A DNA stretch of 16,658 nt. Origin: Gemmatimonadota bacterium. Lineage in GTDB: Bacteria; Orphanbacterota; Orphanbacteria; Orphanbacterales; Orphanbacteraceae. The translations under genes were made by a program, and so were the position numbers. The notes below the pieces were generated by a model. That model saw nothing but the letters and a program-made list of their open reading frames with translations, searched no databases and was not told where the DNA came from. This document shows positions 1 through 7,865 of this stretch, one piece after another. The stretch is taken from NCBI GenBank assembly GCA_013002425.1, contig JABDJQ010000122.1:1-16658 (forward strand), read 5' to 3'. Each line of letters opens with the position of its first letter. The stretch's first letter is position 1.

Positions 1-1113
1 GACGAACACGGCGAGGCCGAGCACGAGCACGGACATGCCGATATGCGACAGGAGTCCGCTGTCCATGTGCCTCAGAACGGCGCCGAGAGCGATCTGCAAT
101 ACGACGAAAACGAGAAAGACGATCGCAAGCGTGCGCTCCGTGCCGGCGGTCTTCAGGCGGACGGCCGGGCCGTTCGTGAACCAGCGCGTGGAGAGCACGA
201 GTGCGAGAGCCACCATGAGACCGAAGAACACCTGACCCGTGACTCCGTGCGCGACGGCGAGTTCGATGCTCGGCGCCATGTCGGCTTCCGCGGTGCTGAG
301 CGTCGGCTTTCCCGTCACGCGAAGGCCGCCCATGATCCCCTGCACGATCACGAGCACGACGGCGAGCGCGGCCATGCCCTTGACCCATCCGCGCCGGTCG
401 ATGCGAAAGATCTGGAACGCGAGCACGACGGTCGTGATGCCGACGAGCGAGCCGAGCAGCCGGTGCGCGTGTTCGTAGAAAACGCCGCCGCTCATGCGCG
501 ACAACGGATACAGAAACATGTTGTAGCCGAACGAGTTAGGCCAGTCGACGACGGCAAGTCCCGCCTCCTGGCTCGTGACGATGCCGCCCGCGACGAGCAG
601 CAGCAGCGTCGCCATCGCCCCGACGCCCGCAAAAGCCCCGGTGCCGTTCGGGTTCTGTGCGGCGCCTTTTCCCGCGATCGCTCCGCCGATCCCGGCAAGA
701 AGCGCACCCGCCGCCAGAAAACCCGGAATCATGATGGCCGCGCTCGGGACGATCGCTCCCGGTTCGTTCCCTCCGAGCAGGCTGCCGAGCACCAGGAGGT
801 TCAGGAGTGACGACAGCAGCCCCGTCTTCACGCCCGCCATGAGGCCGTCGCCCGTGGCGCGCGCGGCGCGAAACCCGCCGTGCACCAGAACCGCGGCCAG
901 CAGCGCGACCGTGAGCCACTGCGGGACCGAAACGGCCGGCATGTGCGTGATATAGCCGATCGCCCACATCGCGACCGTGGTTCCGAACCCGGCGGCCAGA
1001 ATCCGCCCCTTTTCCCCGTTCGGAACGTCGATGGCGCCTTCGGAGGCGCCCCCCTCAAACGGCGTCTCAGGCCCGATAACAGCCTCTTTCTCGATTCCCG
1101 TTTCCGTCGTCAT
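1..1113 (-). CDS. ctaA: Heme A synthase (COX15/CtaA), 3' end beyond window
   Basis: Heme A synthase oxidises the C8 methyl of heme O to a formyl group, making heme A for cytochrome c oxidase in the inner membrane. The frame is open for 371 codons from the ATG at 1113 to the window edge and has no stop, so the C-terminus is missing. The COX15 core begins near residue 165: TSQEAGLAVVDWP (180-192), FYEHAHRLLGS (212-222), with candidate heme-ligand histidines in EHAHR (H215, H217), AHGVTGQ (H289) and RHMDSGLLSH (H349, H357). Residues 37-150 form an extra hydrophobic N-terminal region of about four membrane segments before the core. The start is supported by GGAG four bases upstream. The gene diverges from ctaB, the preceding step in the pathway. 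The family call is firm; the role of the N-terminal extension is unknown. Confidence 0.93.
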   Translation of the reverse strand, partial: MTTETGIEKEAVIGPETPFEGGASEGAIDVPNGEKGRILAAGFGTTVAMWAIGYITHMPAVSVPQWLTVALLAAVLVHGGFRAARATGDGLMAGVKTGLLSSLLNLLVLGSLLGGNEPGAIVPSAAIMIPGFLAAGALLAGIGGAIAGKGAAQNPNGTGAFAGVGAMATLLLLVAGGIVTSQEAGLAVVDWPNSFGYNMFLYPLSRMSGGVFYEHAHRLLGSLVGITTVVLAFQIFRIDRRGWVKGMAALAVVLVIVQGIMGGLRVTGKPTLSTAEADMAPSIELAVAHGVTGQVFFGLMVALALVLSTRWFTNGPAVRLKTAGTERTLAIVFLVFVVLQIALGAVLRHMDSGLLSHIGMSVLVLGLAVFV

Positions 1114-1131
1114 GATTCTCCGTGGATCCCC

Positions 1132-1160
1132 TTGCTTTGACCGTACCCGCCCTCTATCAT
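1132..1160 (+). promoter_or_regulatory. Possible ctaB promoter
   Basis: TTGCTT (1132-1137) and TATCAT (1155-1160) are separated by 17 bases. The -10 matches the sigma-70 consensus at five of six positions; the -35 matches at only three. It lies in the 131-base gap between the divergent ctaA and ctaB starts and would give a leader of about 80 bases. It also argues against the upstream in-frame GTG at 1122 as the ctaB start. Inference from sequence only. Confidence 0.3.
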
Positions 1161-1244
1161 TTGAAAGAATACTCGTTTGATCCGTGGGTGACCAGAGCGG
1201 TCCCCGATCTTTTTATCCCCTCGTTCGGGCCATTGAAGGACGCG

Positions 1245-2189
1245 ATGAAACTCCTCCGCATCTACAGCGAACTCGCGAAGGCACGCCTCTCTTCGCTCGT
1301 GGTCATGACCGCGGCCGTCGGCTTCATCGTGCCGGAAGAGCGCGTGCGCTGGGGGCTTTTCATTGCGACCGTACTCGGCACCGCGCTCGTCGCAGGCGGC
1401 GCAGGCGCGTTCAACATGGTCATGGAGCGCGATCGCGACGCCCGCATGCATCGAACGCGGAAGCGCCCCATTCCGGCCGGCGAGATCGGCGTTCTGCACG
1501 CCTCTCTCTTCGCGTTCGCGACGGCGCTCGCGGGGCTCGCGATCCTGTTCTTTGCCGTCGGACCGAAACCCGCCGAACTCGCGCTCTACTGCCTTCTGCT
1601 CTACGCGCTCATTTATACGCCGCTCAAGGCGCACAGCTCGCTGAATACCATCGTAGGCGCGGTCGTGGGCGCGATCCCGCCCGTAATCGGCTGGGTAGCG
1701 AGCACGGGCCGCATCGATTTCGGCGCGATCATTCTCGCCGCGGTACTCTTCGTCTGGCAGATCCCGCATTTTCTGTCGCTGGACTGGATGTATCGTGAAG
1801 ATTACGCGCGCGGCGGTTATGTGATGCTCAGCGCCGCCGACCCGAGCGGCCGCTCGACCGTTCGCATGGCGCTTCTCTACTCGCTCGCGCTCATTCCGAT
1901 CGGCATCGTCGCCGTCGCGGCGGGCATGGCGGGCCTCTTCTTCGGAATCGGCGCTTTTCTGCTCGGCCTGATGATGACCCACCTCGGCCTCAAGTTCCTG
2001 CGCAGCAAAGGTCAGAAGGAGGCGCGCGGCCTCTTCTTCGCGTCGCTCCTCTATCTGCCCCTTCTGCTCGGGCTCATGGTGGCCGACCGGGGTCCGATCC
2101 CGATCGTCGAAGCGCGCGGCTCGGTCGCGAGCGAAGCCCATGCCCCGGAATCGACCGTCGACCACGACGATCCCCGGCCCAATGACTGA
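1245..2189 (+). CDS. ctaB: Protoheme IX farnesyltransferase (heme O synthase)
   Basis: This integral membrane UbiA-family prenyltransferase transfers farnesyl from farnesyl diphosphate to heme b, giving heme O, the substrate of the divergent ctaA product. The 314-residue protein has the usual family length. The first polyprenyl-diphosphate/Mg site is visible as NMVMERDRDARMHRTRKRP (57-75). Further family signatures are YTPLK (124-128), WQIPHF (171-176) and DYARGGYVM (187-195). Several hydrophobic segments span the protein. I chose ATG 1245 because GAAGGA lies four bases upstream and because homologues begin with this short K/R-rich end; an in-frame GTG at 1122 would add 41 residues with no family similarity. 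The last 8 bases overlap the DUF3179 gene, suggesting coupled translation. Confidence 0.95.
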   Translation: MKLLRIYSELAKARLSSLVVMTAAVGFIVPEERVRWGLFIATVLGTALVAGGAGAFNMVMERDRDARMHRTRKRPIPAGEIGVLHASLFAFATALAGLAILFFAVGPKPAELALYCLLLYALIYTPLKAHSSLNTIVGAVVGAIPPVIGWVASTGRIDFGAIILAAVLFVWQIPHFLSLDWMYREDYARGGYVMLSAADPSGRSTVRMALLYSLALIPIGIVAVAAGMAGLFFGIGAFLLGLMMTHLGLKFLRSKGQKEARGLFFASLLYLPLLLGLMVADRGPIPIVEARGSVASEAHAPESTVDHDDPRPND

Positions 2190-3228
2190 CCGGAAAAAGG
2201 TCTCGCTCGGACGAGCCGGCGCCGTTTTCTTTCTACTCTTCGTTCTCATCATCGCGGCGGTGTTCTATCGCCTGATCCCGGTTCTCGAACAGAGCACGAA
2301 CGTGTCGGGCGCCGACGAGCCCTTCGACCTCTCCGGCGCCCTCGTCCCCGTCGACGAGATCGTCGACGCCGGTTTCGGCCGCGACGGACTGAAGGCGATG
2401 GATCTCCCGGCCGTGCAGTCGCGCGAGGAAATCGACGCGCTCGCCGAAAAACGTCGCGGCAAGTATCTGGTCGGGGGTGACCGCGTGATCGGGGTTCTCG
2501 TTGCCGGCGCCGCCCGCGCCTATCCGATCGACGTACTCAACTGGCACGAAATCGTGAACGACACGCTCGGCGGGCGGCCGATCGCGGTGACGTACAGTCC
2601 GCTCACCGACGCGGTCGGTGTTTACGACCGGAACGTCGGCGCCGAAACGCTCGTGTTCGGCGTTTCCGGCAAGGTGCACGACTCGAATCTGATGATGTTC
2701 GATCGCCGCGATCGCGTTCCGGACGAGAGCCTCTGGTCGCAGCTCCAGGGGAAGGCGCTTGCGGGGACGATGGCGGGAACCGAACTCGCGACGATTCCGG
2801 CCGCCTACACGACATGGGGCGACTGGGTCCGCTGGAATCCGCAGACGACCGTGATCGAGCGCGACCCGGCGCTCTACGACATGTACAAGAAGCGGCCTTA
2901 CGGCACGTACTACGGTTCGCAGCGACTGCGTTTTCCCGCGCAACCGCTCCCGCCTCCCGAGGGCATTCCGCTCAAGAGCTCGATCGTGGCCGTGCCGTCC
3001 GGTGCGGGGGCCGTGGTGCTTCCGGTGGACGAGATCGCGCGCGCCGCGGGCCCCGACGGCAAATGGGAACGGGAGATCGACGGGCGCTCCTATCGCTTCG
3101 AGTATGAAGGGCGTCCGCCGCGCGTTACCGTCCGGGACGCGGGCACGGACCGGCTCGCGAACGTCCGCTACGCGCTCTGGTTCGCGTGGCACGCCCAGTA
3201 CCCCGGCGACTCGCTCTTCACGTTCTGA
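2182..3228 (+). CDS. DUF3179 membrane-anchored protein
   Basis: The protein has 348 residues. A short cytoplasmic N-terminus (MTDRKK) and one hydrophobic segment (about 13-34) should anchor a large extracytoplasmic domain. That domain carries the DUF3179 signature: DVLNWHEIVNDTLGGRPIAV (117-136), FGVSGKVHDSNLMMFDR (159-175), SLWSQLQGKALAG (183-195) and TTWGDW (210-215). As I recall the family, a Cys normally follows at the VTYCPL position; here it is Ser139 (TYSPLT), and the whole protein has no cysteine. The biochemical function of DUF3179 is not established. The 8-base overlap with ctaB and nearness to ctaA suggest, by inference only, a link to terminal oxidase biogenesis. The start was chosen by the overlap and by the TM-proximal basic residues; no clear Shine-Dalgarno is seen. 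Confidence 0.85.
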   Translation: MTDRKKVSLGRAGAVFFLLFVLIIAAVFYRLIPVLEQSTNVSGADEPFDLSGALVPVDEIVDAGFGRDGLKAMDLPAVQSREEIDALAEKRRGKYLVGGDRVIGVLVAGAARAYPIDVLNWHEIVNDTLGGRPIAVTYSPLTDAVGVYDRNVGAETLVFGVSGKVHDSNLMMFDRRDRVPDESLWSQLQGKALAGTMAGTELATIPAAYTTWGDWVRWNPQTTVIERDPALYDMYKKRPYGTYYGSQRLRFPAQPLPPPEGIPLKSSIVAVPSGAGAVVLPVDEIARAAGPDGKWEREIDGRSYRFEYEGRPPRVTVRDAGTDRLANVRYALWFAWHAQYPGDSLFTF

Positions 3229-3237
3229 ACCCCGTTC

Positions 3238-3246
3238 TGGTAGGAT
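3238..3246 (+). promoter_or_regulatory. Possible extended -10 for hldD
   Basis: TGGTAGGAT fits an extended -10 (TGn-TAnnnT). TTCACG (3217-3222), 18 bases upstream inside the end of the DUF3179 gene, matches four of six -35 positions. TAGGAT ends exactly six bases before the hldD ATG, so transcription could start at the ATG. However, the same bases include AGGA seven bases before the ATG, which works equally well as a ribosome binding site in a read-through transcript. The two readings cannot be separated from sequence. Confidence 0.3.
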
Positions 3247-3252
3247 GAAACC

Positions 3253-4242
3253 ATGATACTCGTAACCGGCGGCGCCGGATTTATCGGCAGCAACATCGTG
3301 CGCGCCCTGAATGAGCGTGGCGAAACGGACATCATCGTCGTCGACGACCTGACCGACGGCCGCAAAATCTTCAATCTCGCCGACCTCGCCATTCGCGACT
3401 ACTGGGACCGGGACGACCTTTTCGCGCGCATCGAAGCGCCGGGCGCGGCGAAGGGGATTCGCGCGGTGTTCCATCAGGGCGCCTGCTCGGCCACGACCGA
3501 GTGGGACGGCCGCATGATGATGCAGCGGAACTACGAGTACTCGAAGCGCCTCTACCATGTCTGCACCGGGGCCGGGGTGCCGTTCTTCTACGCGTCATCG
3601 GCCAGCGTCTACGGGCGGGGCGAAACGTTCCGCGAAGATCCGGCCTGCGAGAGCCCGATCAACGTGTACGCGTATTCCAAATTCCTGTTCGACCGCTACG
3701 TGCGAAACGATCGCGGATGGGGCGGCAGCGGCCCGCCGAATCACGAAACGGCCGGATCGCCCGTCGTCGGCATGCGCTATTTCAACGTGTACGGCCCGCG
3801 CGAGCAGCACAAGGGTTCGATGGCGAGCGTCGCGTTCCATCTGCACAATCAACTGCGGGAAGGGGACGAAGTGCGTCTTTTCGCGGGAAGCGGCGGCTAT
3901 GGCGACGGCGAGCAGAAGCGCGACTTCGTGTTCGTCGAAGACGCCGTCGCCGTGAACCTCTGGTTTCTGGATCACGCGGAGCGTTCGGGCATCTTCAACG
4001 TGGGCACCGGTCGCGCGCAGCCGTTCAACGACGTCGCGCGCGCCGTGATCGACTGGCGCGGCCGCGGCAGGATCAAATACATCCCGTTCCCCGACTCGCT
4101 CCGCGGCAGCTATCAGAACTACACCGAAGCCGACCTCACCGCGCTCCGGGCCGCCGGATACGACAAGCCGTTCGCGTCCGTCGAAGAGGGCGTGAAGCGG
4201 TACCTCGATACCATCTCGGAAAAACAGCACGCCCGTCAGTAG
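3253..4242 (+). CDS. hldD: ADP-L-glycero-D-manno-heptose-6-epimerase
   Basis: HldD (RfaD) is a cytoplasmic NADP-dependent SDR epimerase that converts ADP-D-glycero-D-manno-heptose to the L-glycero form, the precursor of the inner-core heptose of lipopolysaccharide. The 329-residue protein aligns along its length with the E. coli enzyme. The Rossmann motif GGAGFIGSN is at 6-14, HQGACSATTEWDG at 74-86, the catalytic YxxxK at Y139-K143 (YAYSK), and RYFNVYGPREQHKGSMASVA at 175-194, where K187 corresponds to the second catalytic lysine. Two short insertions (about 152-168 and 213-221) account for the extra length. It starts 24 bases after the DUF3179 stop and may share its transcript, though no pathway link to the heme genes is apparent. 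It implies an outer membrane with heptose-containing LPS. Confidence 0.97.
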   Translation: MILVTGGAGFIGSNIVRALNERGETDIIVVDDLTDGRKIFNLADLAIRDYWDRDDLFARIEAPGAAKGIRAVFHQGACSATTEWDGRMMMQRNYEYSKRLYHVCTGAGVPFFYASSASVYGRGETFREDPACESPINVYAYSKFLFDRYVRNDRGWGGSGPPNHETAGSPVVGMRYFNVYGPREQHKGSMASVAFHLHNQLREGDEVRLFAGSGGYGDGEQKRDFVFVEDAVAVNLWFLDHAERSGIFNVGTGRAQPFNDVARAVIDWRGRGRIKYIPFPDSLRGSYQNYTEADLTALRAAGYDKPFASVEEGVKRYLDTISEKQHARQ

Positions 4243-4269
4243 GCAATGGAATGAGGCGGAAGTTCTTTT

Positions 4270-5505
4270 CTAGCGGAAGAGCGACTTGACGCGCGACCAT
4301 GTCGTTGATTCGCTTCGGCCGCCGGCCACGCCCGTTGCCGTGCAGCTCACGGGGAGCGCGCCGATCAGGCCGCATGCGCCGGACTGTGCAGGTGCGCACG
4401 GTGATTCCGATGCGAGGCTGAAGTTGCCTGCCTGCGCGCCGCAGAAGAGAGGGTCGAGCGCGATGTTCGACGACGTCATCCCTGCGCAAAGCGCCGTATC
4501 GTAATCGGCGACGGCGTTTCCATACGCGTCGTTGCACTGCAGCGCGGAGTTTTCGCAGACGATGCCGGTCTCGTTCGCGCAGGCGATGTTGTTGCTTGCG
4601 GAACCGTTCGCGACGCTGATTCCGGTTACGCAGCCGGTCACGGTGTTGTTCGTGAGTGCGGCCCCGTCTGTCACGATGCCGGCGGCGATGTCGTTCACGA
4701 TCACGTTGCCCGATACCGTAGACGCGGACGTGATCGAAACGCACGCCACGGACGAGCTGTTCCCTTCGAACGTATTGTTCTCGAGATCGAGAGTCGTTCC
4801 TGCAAAGTAGATCGTGTGCTGGCTCGTCTGCCCCGTGAACACGTTATCGCGAATCGTGATCGGTCCCTGGCCGTTCACGGAATAGATGCCCGCCGTGTGG
4901 CCGCCCAGATTGTTCTCGAACGTGTTTCCTTCGATAATACTTCCCGCACATTCCGTACAGTTCATGTCAAAAGCGATCGCGCCCCCGTTCATGATCTGAT
5001 TGGATCGGATCACGTTATTCCGAACGAACGCGCGCGATCGCGTGATTCGAATGCCGCCGCCCTCGTTGTTCGGAATGATAACTGGTTTCGCGTTCTGCAT
5101 CGTAAATCCTTCGACCGTAAAGTGATCGGAGAAGCTGATGCGGAGCACCTGACGTGACTGCGGGTTCATCGCGGGGAGCGCGTCGAGAATCGTGACCGCG
5201 GGACCGGACTCGCTGACCAGAACGATGTCGTCCTTGAAGACCGCGTCGAGAATCACGAAGTAATGCCCGGCGGCGACGAGGATGGAATCGCCGGCCGTCG
5301 CCGAGTCGATCGCGGCCTGAATCGTGGGCGCGTCGCCGGTCGAGTCGGGCAGCACGTACCAGGTATCCGCGGCAGCCGGAGTGGGGCCGAGAAGGGCCAG
5401 CGCGCCGATGACGGCGGTGGCGCCGAGGACGGCGGTGGCGCCGAGGACGGCGGTGGCGCCGAGGACGGCGGAAATGCACGGAATGGCGGGCGAAATCGTT
5501 TTCAT
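4270..5505 (-). CDS. Secreted right-handed parallel beta-helix protein
   Basis: The product has 411 residues. Residues 1 to about 47 form a long, repetitive signal peptide (several LGATAV units, then ALALLGPTPAAA) with likely cleavage before DTWYV. Next is the opening typical of pectin-lyase-like helices, APTIQAAIDSATAGDSILVAAGHY, read in pieces from residue 59. Repeated Asn-rich turns follow (EGNTFENN, RDNVFTGQ, ENNTFEGN, TNNTVTG), as expected for stacked beta-helix coils. The C-terminal part is cysteine-rich (DPLFCGAQAG ... SPCAPAQSGACGLIGALP), a pattern I associate with secreted proteins of Eisenbacteria-like bacteria. No catalytic residues of pectate lyases or polysaccharide lyases can be assigned, so function is unknown. 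It ends in the tail TTWSRVKSLFR. The start is supported by AGGA five bases upstream and a TATAAT further up. Confidence 0.85.
   Translation of the reverse strand: MKTISPAIPCISAVLGATAVLGATAVLGATAVIGALALLGPTPAAADTWYVLPDSTGDAPTIQAAIDSATAGDSILVAAGHYFVILDAVFKDDIVLVSESGPAVTILDALPAMNPQSRQVLRISFSDHFTVEGFTMQNAKPVIIPNNEGGGIRITRSRAFVRNNVIRSNQIMNGGAIAFDMNCTECAGSIIEGNTFENNLGGHTAGIYSVNGQGPITIRDNVFTGQTSQHTIYFAGTTLDLENNTFEGNSSSVACVSITSASTVSGNVIVNDIAAGIVTDGAALTNNTVTGCVTGISVANGSASNNIACANETGIVCENSALQCNDAYGNAVADYDTALCAGMTSSNIALDPLFCGAQAGNFSLASESPCAPAQSGACGLIGALPVSCTATGVAGGRSESTTWSRVKSLFR
5410..5471 (-). repeat. 18-bp tandem repeat inside signal-peptide coding region
   Basis: Three perfect tandem copies of an 18-base unit (plus-strand GACGGCGGTGGCGCCGAG at 5410-5427, 5428-5445 and 5446-5463) are followed by an 8-base partial copy to 5471. 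The repeat is in frame with the beta-helix gene and encodes repeated LGATAV hexapeptides in the hydrophobic core of its signal peptide. A unit of 18 bases keeps the frame whatever the copy number. Confidence 0.9.
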
Positions 5506-5546
5506 GAAAATCCTGTCGAACGCGGGGAAGCCTCGCGCTGTTCTCT

Positions 5547-5552
5547 ATTATA
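5547..5552 (-). promoter_or_regulatory. -10 box of the beta-helix gene
   Basis: On the minus strand a perfect TATAAT lies 42 bases upstream of the ATG at 5505. Transcription would start near 5540, leaving a short leader with AGGA five bases before the ATG. No convincing -35 is seen at 16-18 bases. Confidence 0.45.
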
Positions 5553-5625
5553 CATGACCCGCGGAAACGTTCGGGGGCGCCCGCCGGCCGGGCCATGAGT
5601 CGTGGATTACGGCCCGGCGCCGCGT

Positions 5626-5631
5626 TACACT
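5626..5631 (+). promoter_or_regulatory. Possible leaderless -10 of the GH97 gene
   Basis: TACACT matches four of six -10 positions and ends six bases before the ATG at 5638, which would place the transcript start on the ATG itself. No Shine-Dalgarno precedes this ATG. Only a weak -35 candidate is present. Inference. Confidence 0.3.
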
Positions 5632-5637
5632 CCCTGC

Positions 5638-7761
5638 ATGAACCTGTTGCATCCCGTTTCGATCTTTCTCGCTCTGCTCTCCGGTTTCATCCCGTCGGGC
5701 GCGGTATGCGCGAACCCCGTCGCGGTCACCTCACCCTCCGGGAACCTGCAGGTGGAGATCGCAACGGAGAACGGCGAGCTCTCGTATTCGGTCCGGCGCG
5801 GCTGCGAAGCCGTGCTGCATCGTTCCAGCCTGTGGCTCGTTCTGCGCGAGGCGGATCTGACCGGCGGACTTGCGATCGTCGACACGGCCCGCGCGACACG
5901 AGACACGACGTGGACTCAGGTGTGGGGCGAGTTCGGCGACGTGCGCTCCCACTATCGGGAACTGCGCGTGGATCTGGAGTCGAATCCCGAAGCGCTGTCA
6001 CAGGGCGCGCTGTCGCCGGGCGCGCCGTCGGATGACGCGATCCGGCCCGTCGCGCGCTTCACGATCCGTTTTCGCGTGTTCGACGACGGCCTCGGTTTTC
6101 GCTACGAAATCCCCGCTCACGACGGGCGCGACTCCGTGCTCGTTACCGACGAAGTCACGGAGTTCGGGCTGCCTGCCGGCGGCCGGGCGTGGTGGATCGA
6201 GTCGTACCGGCACAACCGCTACGAATACGTGACGAACGAAACCCCCGCAGGCGAGATCACGGTCGCGCATACCCCGCTCACGATCCGGTGCGATGACGAT
6301 CTCTACCTGAGCATTCACGAGGCCGCGCTGACGAACTACGCGGGCATGAGCCTGCGACGACTCGCCCGAACGGCCGGTGACTTCGGGAAGGCCGTCACGC
6401 TCAAAGCCGACCTCGCGCCGTGGTCGAACGGCGATCTCGTGCGCGCCGAGCTTCCGATGCGTTCCCCGTGGCGCACGGTGCAGATCAGCGAAACTCCGGG
6501 CGGTCTGATCGAGTCGCCCCTCATATTGAACCTCAACGAGCCGAGCCGGATCGCGGACGTCTCCTGGATCGAGCCCGGCAAGTACGTCGGGATCTGGTGG
6601 GAGATGCATCTGGGGAAATCGACATGGGGGAGCGGGACGAAACACGGCGCGACGACGGCCAATACGAAACGCTACCTCGATTTCGCCGCGCGGCACGGCT
6701 TTGCGGGCGTGCTGGTCGAGGGCTGGAACGTGGGGTGGGACGGCGACTGGTTTCGGAACGGCAACGCGTTTCGCTTCACGGAGCCGCATCGCGACTTCGA
6801 CCGGGAGACGCTGACGCGCTACGCGGCGCGGAAGGGCGTGCGCCTCATCGGGCATCACGAAACCGGAGCCGCGATCGAGAACTACGAAGAACAGATGGCC
6901 GACGCGTTCGCGCTCTGCGAGCGCGACGGGATTCGCGCCGTAAAGACGGGGTACGTGAGCGACGATCCGAACGTGCAGCAGCCGGGTGGAAAGAGCGTTC
7001 CCCCGGGCGAGTGGCATTACGGCCAGTTCATGGTCGAACATTTCCGGCGCGTGGTCGAAGCCGCCGCGGCGCGCCATGTCGTGCTCGACGTGCACGAGCC
7101 GGTCAAGGCGACGGGCATCCGGCGCACGTGGCCGAACATGATGACACGCGAGGGAGCGCGCGGCCAGGAGTACAACGCGTGGTCGGGGGACGGGGGCAAC
7201 CCGCCCGGCCATACGACGATCCTGCCTTTTACGCGCCTGCTCGCGGGTCCCATGGACTTCACGCCCGGCATCTTCGATCTGCATTTCGACGAGTACCGGC
7301 CGCGGAATCGCGTGAATACGACTCTCGCGAAGCAACTCGCGCTGTACGTCGTGATCTACAGCCCGCTCCAGATGGCGGCCGACCTGCCGGAGAACTACGA
7401 AGCGCGCCCCGACGCGTTTCAGTTCATCAAGGACGTACCGGCGGACTGGCGCGCCACCAAGGTGCTGCACGGCGCAATCGGCGACTATGTCACGATCGCG
7501 CGGCTCGACAGGAACAGCGACGACTGGTATCTCGCGAGCGTGACGGACGAAGAGGGACGGACCCTGAATACGCCGCTCGCGTTTCTCGATGCGGGGCGGA
7601 AGTACCGCGCGACGGTCTATCGAGACGCGGCGGACGCGGACTGGGAGACGAACGCTTACGCGTATGTGATCGAAGAGCGGGAAGTCGACGCGAATACGGT
7701 CCTCACGATCGTTCTCGCGCCCGGCGGAGGGCAGGCGATCCGGTTCACGCCCGTCGACTGA
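5638..7761 (+). CDS. GH97 alpha-glucosidase, inverting SusB type
   Basis: This 707-residue secreted glycoside hydrolase family 97 enzyme resembles Bacteroides SusB over its whole length: N-terminal beta-sandwich, (beta/alpha)8 barrel and C-terminal beta domain. It should release glucose from alpha-glucans, with inversion, in the periplasm or outside the cell. Residues corresponding to the SusB catalytic and Ca2+-site glutamates are present: E228 (IHEAALTNY), E408 (GHHETGAAIENYE), E487 (DVHEPVKATG), E505 and E511 (REGARGQEY). Further conserved stretches are HTTILPFTRLLAGPMDFTPG and YSPLQMAADLPENYE. The Asp nucleophile arrangement of retaining GH97 members is not seen. Compared with SusB there is an insertion of about ten residues before GEWHYGQ. 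ATG 5638 gives a good signal peptide ending near AVCA; the upstream GTG at 5602 would bury it. No SusC/SusD genes are nearby. Confidence 0.92.
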   Translation: MNLLHPVSIFLALLSGFIPSGAVCANPVAVTSPSGNLQVEIATENGELSYSVRRGCEAVLHRSSLWLVLREADLTGGLAIVDTARATRDTTWTQVWGEFGDVRSHYRELRVDLESNPEALSQGALSPGAPSDDAIRPVARFTIRFRVFDDGLGFRYEIPAHDGRDSVLVTDEVTEFGLPAGGRAWWIESYRHNRYEYVTNETPAGEITVAHTPLTIRCDDDLYLSIHEAALTNYAGMSLRRLARTAGDFGKAVTLKADLAPWSNGDLVRAELPMRSPWRTVQISETPGGLIESPLILNLNEPSRIADVSWIEPGKYVGIWWEMHLGKSTWGSGTKHGATTANTKRYLDFAARHGFAGVLVEGWNVGWDGDWFRNGNAFRFTEPHRDFDRETLTRYAARKGVRLIGHHETGAAIENYEEQMADAFALCERDGIRAVKTGYVSDDPNVQQPGGKSVPPGEWHYGQFMVEHFRRVVEAAAARHVVLDVHEPVKATGIRRTWPNMMTREGARGQEYNAWSGDGGNPPGHTTILPFTRLLAGPMDFTPGIFDLHFDEYRPRNRVNTTLAKQLALYVVIYSPLQMAADLPENYEARPDAFQFIKDVPADWRATKVLHGAIGDYVTIARLDRNSDDWYLASVTDEEGRTLNTPLAFLDAGRKYRATVYRDAADADWETNAYAYVIEEREVDANTVLTIVLAPGGGQAIRFTPVD

Positions 7762-7814
7762 GGCCGTCGACCGGGCTCTGCGACTGAGCGCTGCGACCGG
7801 GCGCCCATGCGAAA

Positions 7815-7838
7815 GGGCCGGCGATCGCTCGCCGGCCC
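7815..7838. terminator. Bidirectional terminator hairpin
   Basis: A perfect 10-bp stem, GGGCCGGCGA (7815-7824) and TCGCCGGCCC (7829-7838), closes a 4-base loop. It lies between the convergent stops of the GH97 gene (7761) and the thioredoxin-TPR gene (7866). On the minus strand the stem is followed by TTTC; on the plus strand no T run follows, so termination is better supported for the minus-strand gene. Confidence 0.7.
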
Positions 7839-7865
7839 CTCGGTCATCGACTTCGTGTCGCTTCT

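Noticed and set aside
1122..1244. A GTG at 1122 as the start of ctaB
   Set aside because: It adds 41 residues unlike the family, would place the start beside the divergent ctaA start and before the likely promoter, and ATG 1245 has a good ribosome binding site.
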